DNA of 64,000 nucleotides, taken from NCBI RefSeq assembly GCF_040115645.1, contig NW_027096026.1:766001-830000 (forward strand), read 5' to 3'. The stretch comes from Euwallacea fornicatus (Eukaryota > Arthropoda > Insecta > Coleoptera > Curculionidae). Positions 53,492-61,679 of the stretch are shown in pieces. The first letter of the stretch is position 1, and every line of letters begins with the position of its first letter. Position numbers and translations under genes: made by a program. The notes below the pieces were generated by a model, which had not been told where the DNA came from, ran no database searches, and saw only the letters and a program-made list of their open reading frames with translations.

Positions 53492-56400
53492 ATGCATCTG
53501 TGCAATGGATGTAATAAAAGTTTTACACAAAAGTGTAACATGGAACGACACATGAAGCAATCATGTCGTTTTCGATCGTCTTGTTCTAGTGTAGTGAATA
53601 AAGCAGAGAAAAGAAAAGTAGATTTTTCCAGTAGTGCTATCAAGAAAGCCAAAATACCAAACCTGCTACTATCCCATTGCAAAGAGTGTAATAACTGGTA
53701 CAAGAAGAAAAGACTTAGTGCTCATTTACGTTCAAATCTACATAAAAATATAGTGTGTGAAACAAACGATAACAGAACTGTGAAAGTCATAACTTCAGCA
53801 TTTAAAAATCGTATTATTTCTTTTATGTTGCTTTCGGAAAAGAAACATGTGGATATTGGAGATTTTTTTGGTGATGTGAAGAAATCTTTTATAGAATTGA
53901 TTTTACAACAACTTAAGAAACATAAATTGGTAAAGGTGAATGTTGAATTGTTTGGACGATACCTTTTACACTCAAAGGAGATTGTAGAACTTAAATCTTT
54001 TAATACAAAGAATAAGATTGTTTCTTTATCATCGGATATGGAAACGATCTTTGGTGACTTTTTGAGTGAAATCAAGGAAAAAGTGTCAGTGTTTGCTGAA
54101 AATGGATCAGAATGGGCCTTGGAGAAAATAATGCATTTAGAAGTTAACATTAACAAATATAATCCAATTCGAGCTTCCTCATATATTCCTTTACCGAAAC
54201 AGATCGTTAACAAACACGCCATCATTAATGTGAAGAATAAGGATCAACACTGTTTTGGATGGAGTATTATAAGCGCATTGTTTCCTGTCAAAGCGAACGC
54301 TGACAGAACAACTTCATATCCAAATTTTTTTAATATTCTTAACTTTGCAGGAATATCGTTTCCAGTAAAGTTAAAAGACATCAAATTATTTGAATTGCAA
54401 AATAACATTTCTGTGAATGTTTATGGTTTAGAGAGTGTTGATTGTGGACGCAAACACGAGATAGTTGGACCGCTTCATTATTCCTCTCAAAAATTTCCCA
54501 CACATGTAAATTTGTTATTATTGAATCAAGGTAAGAATTATCATTATTGTTGGATAAAGGATATGTCTAGGTTAGTGTCTTTTCAAATTAATAAAGTAGG
54601 ACATAAAAAATATTTTTGTGATGGTTGTTTAATATATTTTAATTCGGAATACCAATTAGATGTACATCAAAAAAATGATTGTAATCATGTGACAACAAAA
54701 ATTCCTACAACGAAAATTAAAATAAATAAATATGGTCAAAATATTCCTGAAAATATTCTTCAATTTGAAAATTTTCAACGCCAGATAAAAGTTCCTTTTG
54801 TAATATATGCAGACTTTGAATGTTTTTTAAAACCTTTAGAGTTTGAAGTACCCAAAAGTTGTGATGAGTCTTATACTAAAAATACTTTTAAACACGAACC
54901 GTACGCCTTTGCTTATTTCATTAAATGCTCATTCGATAATTCACTGTCACTATTAGATTATTATTTTGGTGTGGATGCAGCTGAAGTATTTTGCAAACGA
55001 ATTGAAGAACACATTCACAAAATTTACAATACTCATCTGAAGCATGATGTTAAAATGCTTCCATTAACAGACGAAGAAAAAAATAATTTTGAAAATTCTG
55101 TTATTTGCAGTATTTGTGATGAAAAATTTAAACCCGAAGATGATGTGGTTAAAGATCATGACCATATTACCGGATACTACCGTGGAAAGGCTCACAATCT
55201 ATGTAATTTACATTACAAAATACCAAACTTTATTCCAGTTTTTTTTCACAATCTAAATTATGATTCCCATCTATTTATTAAACAGCTTTGTTGTGAAGGA
55301 GATATAATAGATATTCTTCCACAAACAAAAGAAACATATATTTCATTTTCTAAATCAATTTTAGTAGATAAAGTAGCTACAATGGACAATAGAATTAAAA
55401 ATATTTTCATTAAACTTAGATTTCTAGATTCTTTTCGATTTGTTGCTTCATCGCTTGAATCTTTAGGTGAAAGTTTAGAAACAGAGCAATGTATTGAAAT
55501 AAAAAAAAATTTTAAAGATCCAAATCAATTTAATGAAATTAGAAAAAAAGGTGTATTCCCATATAATTATATTAATTCAATGGAAAAATTATATGAAATT
55601 CAACTACCCGCTATTGATGATTTTTATGATACACTTAATGATAAACCTATAAGTCCCGCAGACTATAACAGAGCTAGAAATATTTGGAATTTATTTAAAT
55701 GTAAAAATTTATTAGATTATACTAAAACATATTTATTATCTGATGTCCTCATTCTTACTGACTTTTTTGAAGCTTTTCGAAATGTTTCATTTAATATATT
55801 TAAATTAGATCCTGCTCATTATTATACATCACCAGGTTTAAGTTGGGATGCTATGTTAAAATACACTAAAGTAAAATTAGAATTATTAACAGATATTGAT
55901 ATGTTGTATTTTTTTAAAAATAACATAAGGGGGGGTATATGTCACTGCAGTGTTCGAAAGATAGAAGCTAATAACAAATTTCTTCAAAATTTTGATTCAA
56001 CAAAACCGTCATCATATATAATGTATTTAGATGCAACCAACTTGTATGGACATAGTATGAGTCAACCACTTCCTATTGATAATTTTTCTTGGATGACTAT
56101 TGAAGAAATAGATTCTCTTAAAATTGAATCACTGAAAGATAATGACGAATATGGTTATGTTTTTGAAATAGATATTAAATATCCTAAAAATTTGCATGAA
56201 GAACATAATGAGTTACCCTTTTTAGCTGAAAATATTTGTGCACCTAATTCTAATAAAAAAAAATTAATTTGCACTTTAAATCATAAAGAAAAATATATCA
56301 TTCATTATCGAAATCTTAAACAGGCTCTTGAGAATGGGTTACAGTTAATTAAAATTCATAGAGGACTTAAATTTAAACAAAAAGCTTTTCTAAAACCATA

Positions 56401-57337
56401 CATTGATTTAAATACTGAAATGAGAAACAAATCGAAATGTAAATTGGAAAAAGATTGTTATAAATTGTTTAATAATGCTATCTATGGTAAATCCTTGGAA
56501 AATGTTGATAAACGTGTTGATATAAGATTAGTAACACATTGGAAAAACATTGGACATAAGCAGGGTGCTGAATTTTTAATTGCAAAACCGAATTTCAAGA
56601 ATTCTTTAGTCTTTAACGAAAATCTTGTTGCTCTACAACTAGAAAGGTTAAAAGTACTATACAACAAACCGGTGTATGTGGGGTTTAGTGTGTTAGAATT
56701 ATCAAAAACTGTAATTTATAATTTTTATTACCAATATGTAAAACGGAAATATGGTAACAAAGCAATTTTATTATACACCGACACCGACAGTTTAGTGCTT
56801 CATATCACAACAGACAATTTTTATGAAGATATGCAAGAAAATTTAGAAAAATTTGATACTTCAAATTATAGTGAAATAAACCCACATAACATCACTAAAA
56901 ACAAATCGGTTTTGGGTCGTATGAAAGATGAGTTCGCAGGAAGAGCAATCGAAAGTTTTTATGGAACAGGAGCAAAGGCTTACTGTATTAATTTAGAAAA
57001 TTTGACTGAAAAAAAAGCAAAAGGTGTTAAAAAATATGTCATTCAAAATTCGCTTACTTTAACAGATTATAAAGATGTTATTGAAAAATTCGAAATTAAA
57101 TATAGAAAAATGAATTTATTTCGATCAATTTTGCATGAAATGTATACACAGTTGAAAAATAAGGTTGCGTTGTCACCTGAAGATGATAAAAGGTATATAA
57201 TTCGAGATAGTTTCAGAACTTTAGCGTGGGGTCATAAGGATATAGATATTTTAGAAACCAAAACCAATAATGAAGATGAATCAGTAAACAATCTTATTAT
57301 AACTTTACGAGATTTAGTGCATAGTAAATATAAATAA
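53492..57337 (+). CDS. Protein-primed family B DNA polymerase (Polinton PolB)
   Basis: This is the 1,281-aa replicative polymerase of the element. The frame stays open upstream into the terminal repeat and satellite without an ATG, so I chose the first methionine after the repeat. Zinc-binding patterns lie at C4/C7/H20/C25, C63/C66/H78/H84 and C376/C379/H392/C397. Between them, residues about 245-360 have a Cys (C254) and a His (H351, followed by YCWIKD) arranged like the OTU-like cysteine protease region reported for this family. The exonuclease motifs are D441-x-E443, D591 and Y747-x3-D751. An endonuclease VII-like zinc module (C539-x2-C542, DHDH at 555-558, H568, C571) sits between the first two. 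Polymerase motif A is at D847, motif B is K991-x3-N995-x2-YG, and motif C is YTDTDS at 1095-1100. All catalytic residues are present and the frame is unbroken. An AATAAA overlaps the stop codon. Confidence 0.95.
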   Translation: MHLCNGCNKSFTQKCNMERHMKQSCRFRSSCSSVVNKAEKRKVDFSSSAIKKAKIPNLLLSHCKECNNWYKKKRLSAHLRSNLHKNIVCETNDNRTVKVITSAFKNRIISFMLLSEKKHVDIGDFFGDVKKSFIELILQQLKKHKLVKVNVELFGRYLLHSKEIVELKSFNTKNKIVSLSSDMETIFGDFLSEIKEKVSVFAENGSEWALEKIMHLEVNINKYNPIRASSYIPLPKQIVNKHAIINVKNKDQHCFGWSIISALFPVKANADRTTSYPNFFNILNFAGISFPVKLKDIKLFELQNNISVNVYGLESVDCGRKHEIVGPLHYSSQKFPTHVNLLLLNQGKNYHYCWIKDMSRLVSFQINKVGHKKYFCDGCLIYFNSEYQLDVHQKNDCNHVTTKIPTTKIKINKYGQNIPENILQFENFQRQIKVPFVIYADFECFLKPLEFEVPKSCDESYTKNTFKHEPYAFAYFIKCSFDNSLSLLDYYFGVDAAEVFCKRIEEHIHKIYNTHLKHDVKMLPLTDEEKNNFENSVICSICDEKFKPEDDVVKDHDHITGYYRGKAHNLCNLHYKIPNFIPVFFHNLNYDSHLFIKQLCCEGDIIDILPQTKETYISFSKSILVDKVATMDNRIKNIFIKLRFLDSFRFVASSLESLGESLETEQCIEIKKNFKDPNQFNEIRKKGVFPYNYINSMEKLYEIQLPAIDDFYDTLNDKPISPADYNRARNIWNLFKCKNLLDYTKTYLLSDVLILTDFFEAFRNVSFNIFKLDPAHYYTSPGLSWDAMLKYTKVKLELLTDIDMLYFFKNNIRGGICHCSVRKIEANNKFLQNFDSTKPSSYIMYLDATNLYGHSMSQPLPIDNFSWMTIEEIDSLKIESLKDNDEYGYVFEIDIKYPKNLHEEHNELPFLAENICAPNSNKKKLICTLNHKEKYIIHYRNLKQALENGLQLIKIHRGLKFKQKAFLKPYIDLNTEMRNKSKCKLEKDCYKLFNNAIYGKSLENVDKRVDIRLVTHWKNIGHKQGAEFLIAKPNFKNSLVFNENLVALQLERLKVLYNKPVYVGFSVLELSKTVIYNFYYQYVKRKYGNKAILLYTDTDSLVLHITTDNFYEDMQENLEKFDTSNYSEINPHNITKNKSVLGRMKDEFAGRAIESFYGTGAKAYCINLENLTEKKAKGVKKYVIQNSLTLTDYKDVIEKFEIKYRKMNLFRSILHEMYTQLKNKVALSPEDDKRYIIRDSFRTLAWGHKDIDILETKTNNEDESVNNLIITLRDLVHSKYK

Positions 57338-57368
57338 AAAAATGTAATTAGTGTAAAAAATGAATAAA
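57333..57368 (+). terminator. Polyadenylation signals after PolB
   Basis: AATAAA occurs at 57,333-57,338, overlapping the polymerase stop codon, and again at 57,363-57,368, followed by AT-rich sequence. These fit eukaryotic cleavage and polyadenylation signals for the polymerase transcript. Confidence 0.5.
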
Positions 57369-57430
57369 AATATATTTATTTTAAACATTTGTTTTATTAA
57401 CCAGCATTTTAGTCTCAATCTTCTTACGGT

Positions 57431-57916
57431 ATGGAAGTGATCAAAAATATAGTATTATACTCTGTATTGGGGAGTACATTATACGTATTCAACCCCACAA
57501 ATTCCCGTTATCAATATATCTGTTTAAATGATAGCAAAATTGAAACATATCCACACTGTTATAAAGCTATGAATTTTTCTAGAATAAATAATGTTGATGT
57601 ATTTTCATACAATTTAAATTCCTCCATTCCTACATTTTTCAAAATCTTGTTTGTATATCTTAATGGATCTCAAGTAGTCTCAACATGGAATGTAATTACT
57701 CAATGTTCTAATTCTTATTTTAATAAGCACAATAATAACATAAAAAGCGACGAATTTGAAAATACCTGTTCACATACATCATCCTATATAGCATTTAGTA
57801 TTTTACTACTTATAGTTTTTCCTACCATTTTAACAATACTTTATTGTTACTTAAAAAATCGATTTAAATTTTGCATCCACTATCCCCCCACTACTACCCC
57901 CCCCCCACGCCACTAA
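57431..57916 (+). CDS. Small single-pass membrane protein, glycoprotein-like
   Basis: This 161-aa protein is of unknown family. The N-terminal 20 residues are fairly hydrophobic and could act as a weak signal sequence or anchor. Residues 21-118 look like an extracellular or lumenal domain with four cysteines (C31, C43, C92, C113) and four N-glycosylation sequons (N33, N48, N63, N78). Residues about 119-141 form a clear membrane segment. A short basic tail follows and ends in a proline/threonine-rich stretch encoded by a C-rich tract. This layout is a type I membrane protein with a short tail. It lies directly downstream of the polymerase on the same strand. In a virus-like element it could be an envelope-type or host-surface protein, but no homology was recognised, so the role is open. 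ATG at 57,431 is the only sensible start. Confidence 0.65.
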   Translation: MEVIKNIVLYSVLGSTLYVFNPTNSRYQYICLNDSKIETYPHCYKAMNFSRINNVDVFSYNLNSSIPTFFKILFVYLNGSQVVSTWNVITQCSNSYFNKHNNNIKSDEFENTCSHTSSYIAFSILLLIVFPTILTILYCYLKNRFKFCIHYPPTTTPPPRH

Positions 57917-58007
57917 TAATCCCAACCACAATTTCTTGATTATTTAAACAATCACGTTAAGTTCACAAATAGTCAGAATTAAGCGTTAGTTTAAATCTAG
58001 CAATAAA

Positions 58008-58673
58008 ATGTATAAATCTCATAAAAATCAATTCTCCAAGAATACGGAAGAATTTAAAGTAACCCGCGCCGGTATTGTCATAAATGAAATAATTTACTAC
58101 ATAAACAAATCAAAATCTAAATGGATTAGTGTTGGTTTGTCTTTGGAGAGAGAATACAACCCAGTTATTAAACTAGGAGGTGCAAAGAATAATCAATACG
58201 TTATTTTCAATTAAGAACAATGGATTTCTTTTTTGAACAACCAAGGAATTATGATGAGCTTCGTGCATTCTACCAACCAAGGATGGTTACCTATGCAGGG
58301 GGATGGATACGAAATATATTTTACGTTTATTGGTGATTCAAGAATAATTAAGATCGTTCAAGATGGTGGAAATGAAATTTTTCTCGGAGGTGATACTATA
58401 AGTGTACTAACAAGTTTAGTGAATTTAATAAAATATCGGTTTGATACGTTGAAATCGCAAGAATTTCCATTGTACTATAACACTCTTTTAGAAGGAGTAT
58501 CACAAAAAAACGGTGACTTGATTACAAATATGTATACTATTATTTCTCCATTGAAAAACAGTTATAATGTGTGTTGTGTGTTAGAATTATTAGAATTTCA
58601 CAAAAACTGTATTGTAGAGGATGTTGAAATAATTGCTTGCAATGAATTTGTAAAAAGTTGTCTTGAAAAATAA
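58008..58673 (+). pseudogene. Conserved-looking Polinton gene of unknown function, split by an in-frame TAA
   Basis: Two open segments in the same frame, 58,008-58,211 (68 codons) and 58,215-58,673 (152 codons plus stop), are separated by one TAA at 58,212-58,214. The second segment has no ATG until 58,251, yet codons from 58,215 on continue the protein naturally (E-Q-W-I-S-F). The simplest reading is one gene of about 221 aa with a nonsense mutation. The first part is basic with beta-strand-like alternation (WISVGLSL, VIKLGG). The second part has a GNEIFLGGD turn and a leucine-rich helical region. The 'VIF-N-stop-EQW' join faintly recalls the PC4/SUB1 single-stranded DNA-binding fold, which is only a suggestion. 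It sits between the membrane protein gene and the PPP1R15-like gene. Stop readthrough or a downstream product from 58,251 are alternatives. Confidence 0.65.
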
Positions 58674-58722
58674 AATTATTGATGTAAAACTTTTGATTTT
58701 GTAGTGAGGAATTTCAAATAAA
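58669..58722 (+). terminator. Polyadenylation signals after the split gene
   Basis: AATAAA lies at 58,669-58,674, overlapping the stop codon as in the polymerase gene, and again at 58,717-58,722. The remaining sequence up to 58,823 is AT-rich and holds no gene. It probably includes the promoter of the next gene. Confidence 0.45.
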
Positions 58723-58823
58723 TCCATTTATTAGAAAGCATGTATTTTGATGATATAGAAATACTGTTTATACATATTTGATTATTAATAAATAAGAAAA
58801 ACTATAACACACTTGATAATACC

Positions 58824-59054
58824 ATGGAAAAAACAGTATCTTTTAATGACAAGAACGAAGTCTTCAAACTGGTTGCATGGAGTTTTGCTTATAGAGAGGC
58901 TAGAAAAAATGACCATCTAACTTTGCATATTAATAGACTCCACTTTCAAAGAAGAATTCGGTTGTGTGAAGAAATAATTGCTCAAATATGTTCAAATCCA
59001 CACAGGATGAAAATTTATAATGAAAGATTTAATGTTACAACTATTGGAGATTAA
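58824..59054 (+). CDS. PPP1R15 (GADD34)-like PP1/eIF2alpha-binding protein
   Basis: The 76-aa product keeps the layout of the conserved core of PPP1R15 proteins, the regulatory subunits that direct protein phosphatase 1 to phosphorylated eIF2alpha. A K-x-V-x-F PP1-docking motif is at residues 3-7. Next come hydrophobics V13/F14 and L16/V17, then a tryptophan (W19), then A-x3-AR (22-27). About ten residues later is an R-x2-F-x-RRI block (38-45), where family members contact substrate, followed by an acidic helix. In PPP1R15 the tryptophan region contacts G-actin. Viral members consist of little more than this core and reverse translational shut-off, and the small size here matches that. ATG at 58,824 has a strong context (accATGg). 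The gene is transcribed towards the integrase and is the last rightward gene before the leftward block. The assignment rests on motif order seen by eye, not a database match. A chance match is possible in so short a protein. Confidence 0.6.
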   Translation: MEKTVSFNDKNEVFKLVAWSFAYREARKNDHLTLHINRLHFQRRIRLCEEIIAQICSNPHRMKIYNERFNVTTIGD

Positions 59055-59086
59055 TTAAAAGAAAATTTTAGTAAATGAAAAGTAAA

Positions 59087-59092
59087 TTTATT
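59087..59092 (-). terminator. Polyadenylation signal of the integrase gene
   Basis: AATAAA on the minus strand overlaps the integrase stop codon. Only 36 bases separate the two convergent stop codons, so the transcripts of this gene and of the PPP1R15-like gene probably overlap at their 3' ends. Confidence 0.45.
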
Positions 59093-60023
59093 ACAGAATA
59101 TCTTTTTTCAAAATCCAGGAATTGATTGAGTTACTAAAACCAAGCCATTTAACATAAACTTTATCCCCTTTTTGTTTTAAAATTTTTTCAACCAAGTAAA
59201 CGTCAGGATATTTAACTTTCTGCAATTCTTCTTTATAGAATCCTCCCTGAACATCTTCATTTTTGTAATCTTTCAATAAGTATGTTGTGGGATTGGTCAA
59301 CTGAACCTTTTGTATTTGGAATATTTCGCTAGACCAATTCGGTGTGTAACCTTTATCGAAAGCTTCTCTGTGTTTGGAAATTCTCACAAAATCATTCAAT
59401 TTCAATTTTGACCTTTTGGGATCCACCGTTTTCAAATGGGTGTAGGAGTTTGATAAAATTTCCTCAGCATTCTTATTATTGACACTGTTAGGTTTGTAAC
59501 CAGTAGTTCGATGAATTGTGTTATTGTATTTTTGTACAATTTTTTTTAAAATATCAATCCATTTATAATTTCCTTGAATTGAGAATTGTTGCCACATAAT
59601 GTTCTTCAACGTGCGATTTACTCTTTCAACGATGCTTGCTTTTAAATTAGAAAATGTACTGTAATGATTAATTTCATATTTTTTCATAAGTTTATTAAAA
59701 TCCCGGTTGTAGAATTCGGTACCAAGATCTGTATGCAAATTTTTCGGGGGATTAGATCTTCTTAAAATTGCTTCAAATGCTAAAGTAACATCTTTACTTT
59801 TTTTACTTTTTAATGGCATTACCCAAACATATTTTGAAAAGGCGTTTATAACTACCAGGATATAACGAAACCCCTTATTTAATTTGGCATACGGTTGCAT
59901 TTCTACGAGATCCGCTTGCCATAAGTCATGCAACCCTTTAATGATTACCCTACGTCTTTTATAATTTTTCCTTGTAGGTTTATGTAGCTCGCGAGCCACA
60001 GTTTCCTTTGGAGTGAATGACAT
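59091..60023 (-). CDS. Polinton integrase (RVE/DDE) with C-terminal chromodomain
   Basis: This 310-aa retroviral-type integrase would insert the linear element and make a 6-bp target duplication. The catalytic triad is D38 (WQADLVEM), D99 (HTDLGTEF) and E133 (IVERVNRT), with 33 residues between the second and third acids. Residues about 210-260 form the beta-rich DNA-binding domain typical of Polinton integrases. Residues about 275-310 are a chromodomain (YLVEKIL, VKWLGF, W303) that ends right after the last conserved tryptophan. Chromodomains can direct insertion to marked heterochromatin, which would suit an insertion in satellite DNA. There is no N-terminal HHCC zinc domain, which is common for this family. 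The start ATG at 60,023 gives a complete catalytic core. It is the last gene of a leftward block of four and appears intact. Confidence 0.95.
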   Translation of the reverse strand: MSFTPKETVARELHKPTRKNYKRRRVIIKGLHDLWQADLVEMQPYAKLNKGFRYILVVINAFSKYVWVMPLKSKKSKDVTLAFEAILRRSNPPKNLHTDLGTEFYNRDFNKLMKKYEINHYSTFSNLKASIVERVNRTLKNIMWQQFSIQGNYKWIDILKKIVQKYNNTIHRTTGYKPNSVNNKNAEEILSNSYTHLKTVDPKRSKLKLNDFVRISKHREAFDKGYTPNWSSEIFQIQKVQLTNPTTYLLKDYKNEDVQGGFYKEELQKVKYPDVYLVEKILKQKGDKVYVKWLGFSNSINSWILKKDIL

Positions 60024-60035
60024 AATTAAACTACA

Positions 60036-60458
60036 CTATCGCTTCCTTTTAGTAGTTGTTTGTTTTAAAACGTTTGCCTCAATCTGCAAAACTCTTTGTA
60101 TTATCGAATTAGTGTTATAATTTAATGACTTATAGACTTTGTCCAGAAAGTCATCTATTTGCTTCACCTTATCTTTTACTTCTGCAAGTGTTTGTGTGAA
60201 TAAGATTAGTTTTTCTCTTACCTCTTGACTTGAAACGTTATTCCTATCATCCATATTTTTTATAGTATCATTTATCTCTTTTTTCAGTAAAGCTGCAGCT
60301 TTGTGAACTTCATTGAGTATCATATTTTTTATCAACAGTAGTTCGTTAGTCATTTTTTCTCCAATGTTCTTCGATTTGTCACTTTTAACAAAATGTTTTT
60401 CCAAATAATCAGCAATTGTTTTATTTGAAATGTGTCGACCAAACTTATCAACAATCAT
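60036..60458 (-). CDS. Coiled-coil protein of unknown function
   Basis: The product is 140 aa from the ATG at 60,458. The frame extends six codons further upstream but only with a TTG. The N-terminus (MIVDKFGRHIS) is followed by a long, charged, heptad-like helical region, residues about 35-125, likely a coiled coil, and a very basic tail ending KRKR. Small coiled-coil proteins recur next to the integrase and ATPase in Polintons, but I cannot name a function. A structural or fibre-like role, or a DNA-associated one given the tail, is possible. It lies 12 bases upstream of the integrase on the same strand, so the two may share regulation. Confidence 0.7.
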   Translation of the reverse strand: MIVDKFGRHISNKTIADYLEKHFVKSDKSKNIGEKMTNELLLIKNMILNEVHKAAALLKKEINDTIKNMDDRNNVSSQEVREKLILFTQTLAEVKDKVKQIDDFLDKVYKSLNYNTNSIIQRVLQIEANVLKQTTTKRKR

Positions 60459-60494
60459 CTTGAAAATATAATACAAATGAAAAAGGTTGTGGTT

Positions 60495-61637
60495 TTATAC
60501 AATAACATCTGCTTCCCTAAGTTCTTCTATAATAGAAATTATTTCATTATTATGACCTGTATGACCTGCTGACGTAGAAGCCATAAGTAAACGAAGCCTG
60601 TCAACGAGTTCATTCAAATCATCCCAATATACATAATCCGTTTGTGATTTGTGATTTTTTAAAATTAATCCTCCACCCTTTTTCATTCTAAGTCTACTGC
60701 GTGGAGGGGAAGGTTTACGAAAACTTGTTGAGTGTATATTTCTAGTTTTCGTTATACCTTTTTCTTGCAAATATGGTGCTATTATTGTAATATATTTAGA
60801 TGATTTAGAGCCTTGAACTTGTTCATTGGGATCATAATTCCTTCTATAAGCGTTAGTCCTTTTCAATATATCCATGTAATTATCCAAATCCTCTTTTTTA
60901 TAGCCAAGTGGATTTACTTTAAATAATAGTTCATATAATCCAACTGTACCAGGATATGTTAATCCTGCAACTTTTACATCTTTACCAATAATTTCGAGAG
61001 GTTCTCGGGTTAAGCCTAAAAAGAACTTATCTGATTCAATATCATGAATTATACCAAATTGATGATCGAAACTGTGTTTTTTGTCCTTTATATTATTATC
61101 AATATAATTTCTTGGTAGTTCATGGAAGGTTTCTAACCACTCGTTATAAGCAGGAGCACTAACTATTGGTTGTATTGCTAGCTTTGATCGTTCTAAAATA
61201 TCCGATAAATTCAATGCTTCATCGCTAGATTCTTCTTGAAGTGGTGTACTTTCACCAATCTCCACTGAACGTAAAAAAGAAGGAAATTGACTTTTTGACG
61301 TTAAGCTTTCATCAAAGAAGGAGGGTATCTTTAAAGGTAAAAGTGGGGTTTTCCCAGTTCTCATTTTTTTTTCTTTTCTTGGGGTTGAAGTTGCAGATGC
61401 TGTATTTTCGATATTAAAAGATCTTTCTTCTTCCTTTTTTCCTTCGGTTATGATATCCGGTGGTTTACTCTTACCATGAACAGCTGAAATTAATTGTTTT
61501 AAAGGTTGTGTTAGTGGTTTGTAGGTTTGCTCTAGTCTAGCTTGCGTCTCAAATTCTGCATTTTTTAGACTCTGATATTTTTCTCTCACTGCTTTCCTCG
61601 ATTTAACAAGCTCTCTCTTTAAACGTGCATCATCCAT
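60495..61637 (-). CDS. Conserved Polinton protein of unknown function, 380 aa
   Basis: The N-terminus is a basic helical stretch (residues 1-50, MDDARLKREL). A low-complexity charged linker rich in S, T, E and K covers about 55-150. A folded region at about 162-292 has the pattern 'YNEWL...LPRNYI...HQFGI...PGTVGLYELLF...LDNYMDIL', and a short C-terminal module at about 331-380 has 'YVYWDDLNELVDRLRLL' and 'NEIISIIEELREA'. Both modules are ones I associate with uncharacterised proteins in arthropod and cnidarian Polintons; I believe the first has been given a DUF name (possibly DUF8207) but cannot check this. The glycine-rich KKGGGL (319-324) separates the modules and might be a processing site. 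Start ATG at 61,637. It lies between the ATPase and the coiled-coil gene. A structural or DNA-packaging accessory role is plausible but unproven. Confidence 0.8.
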   Translation of the reverse strand: MDDARLKRELVKSRKAVREKYQSLKNAEFETQARLEQTYKPLTQPLKQLISAVHGKSKPPDIITEGKKEEERSFNIENTASATSTPRKEKKMRTGKTPLLPLKIPSFFDESLTSKSQFPSFLRSVEIGESTPLQEESSDEALNLSDILERSKLAIQPIVSAPAYNEWLETFHELPRNYIDNNIKDKKHSFDHQFGIIHDIESDKFFLGLTREPLEIIGKDVKVAGLTYPGTVGLYELLFKVNPLGYKKEDLDNYMDILKRTNAYRRNYDPNEQVQGSKSSKYITIIAPYLQEKGITKTRNIHSTSFRKPSPPRSRLRMKKGGGLILKNHKSQTDYVYWDDLNELVDRLRLLMASTSAGHTGHNNEIISIIEELREADVIV

Positions 61638-61679
61638 GTTGTAGGATATAATAGTGAAGTGACATTACTTTGAAAACTT

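Noticed and set aside
53464..54225. Minus-strand open frames opposite PolB (also 56,482-56,667)
   Set aside because: They lie antisense to well-supported polymerase coding sequence and have no recognisable domain.
58220..58336. 38-codon ATG frame overlapping the start of the second half of the split gene
   Set aside because: It looked like an alternative exon with a shift at the G5 run (58,298-58,302), but the segments before and after the TAA at 58,212 are already in one frame, so no second frame is needed.
57340..59090. tRNA or other RNA genes in the short gaps of the Polinton
   Set aside because: Gaps are short and AT-rich. I saw no cloverleaf, box A/B pair or conserved hairpin.
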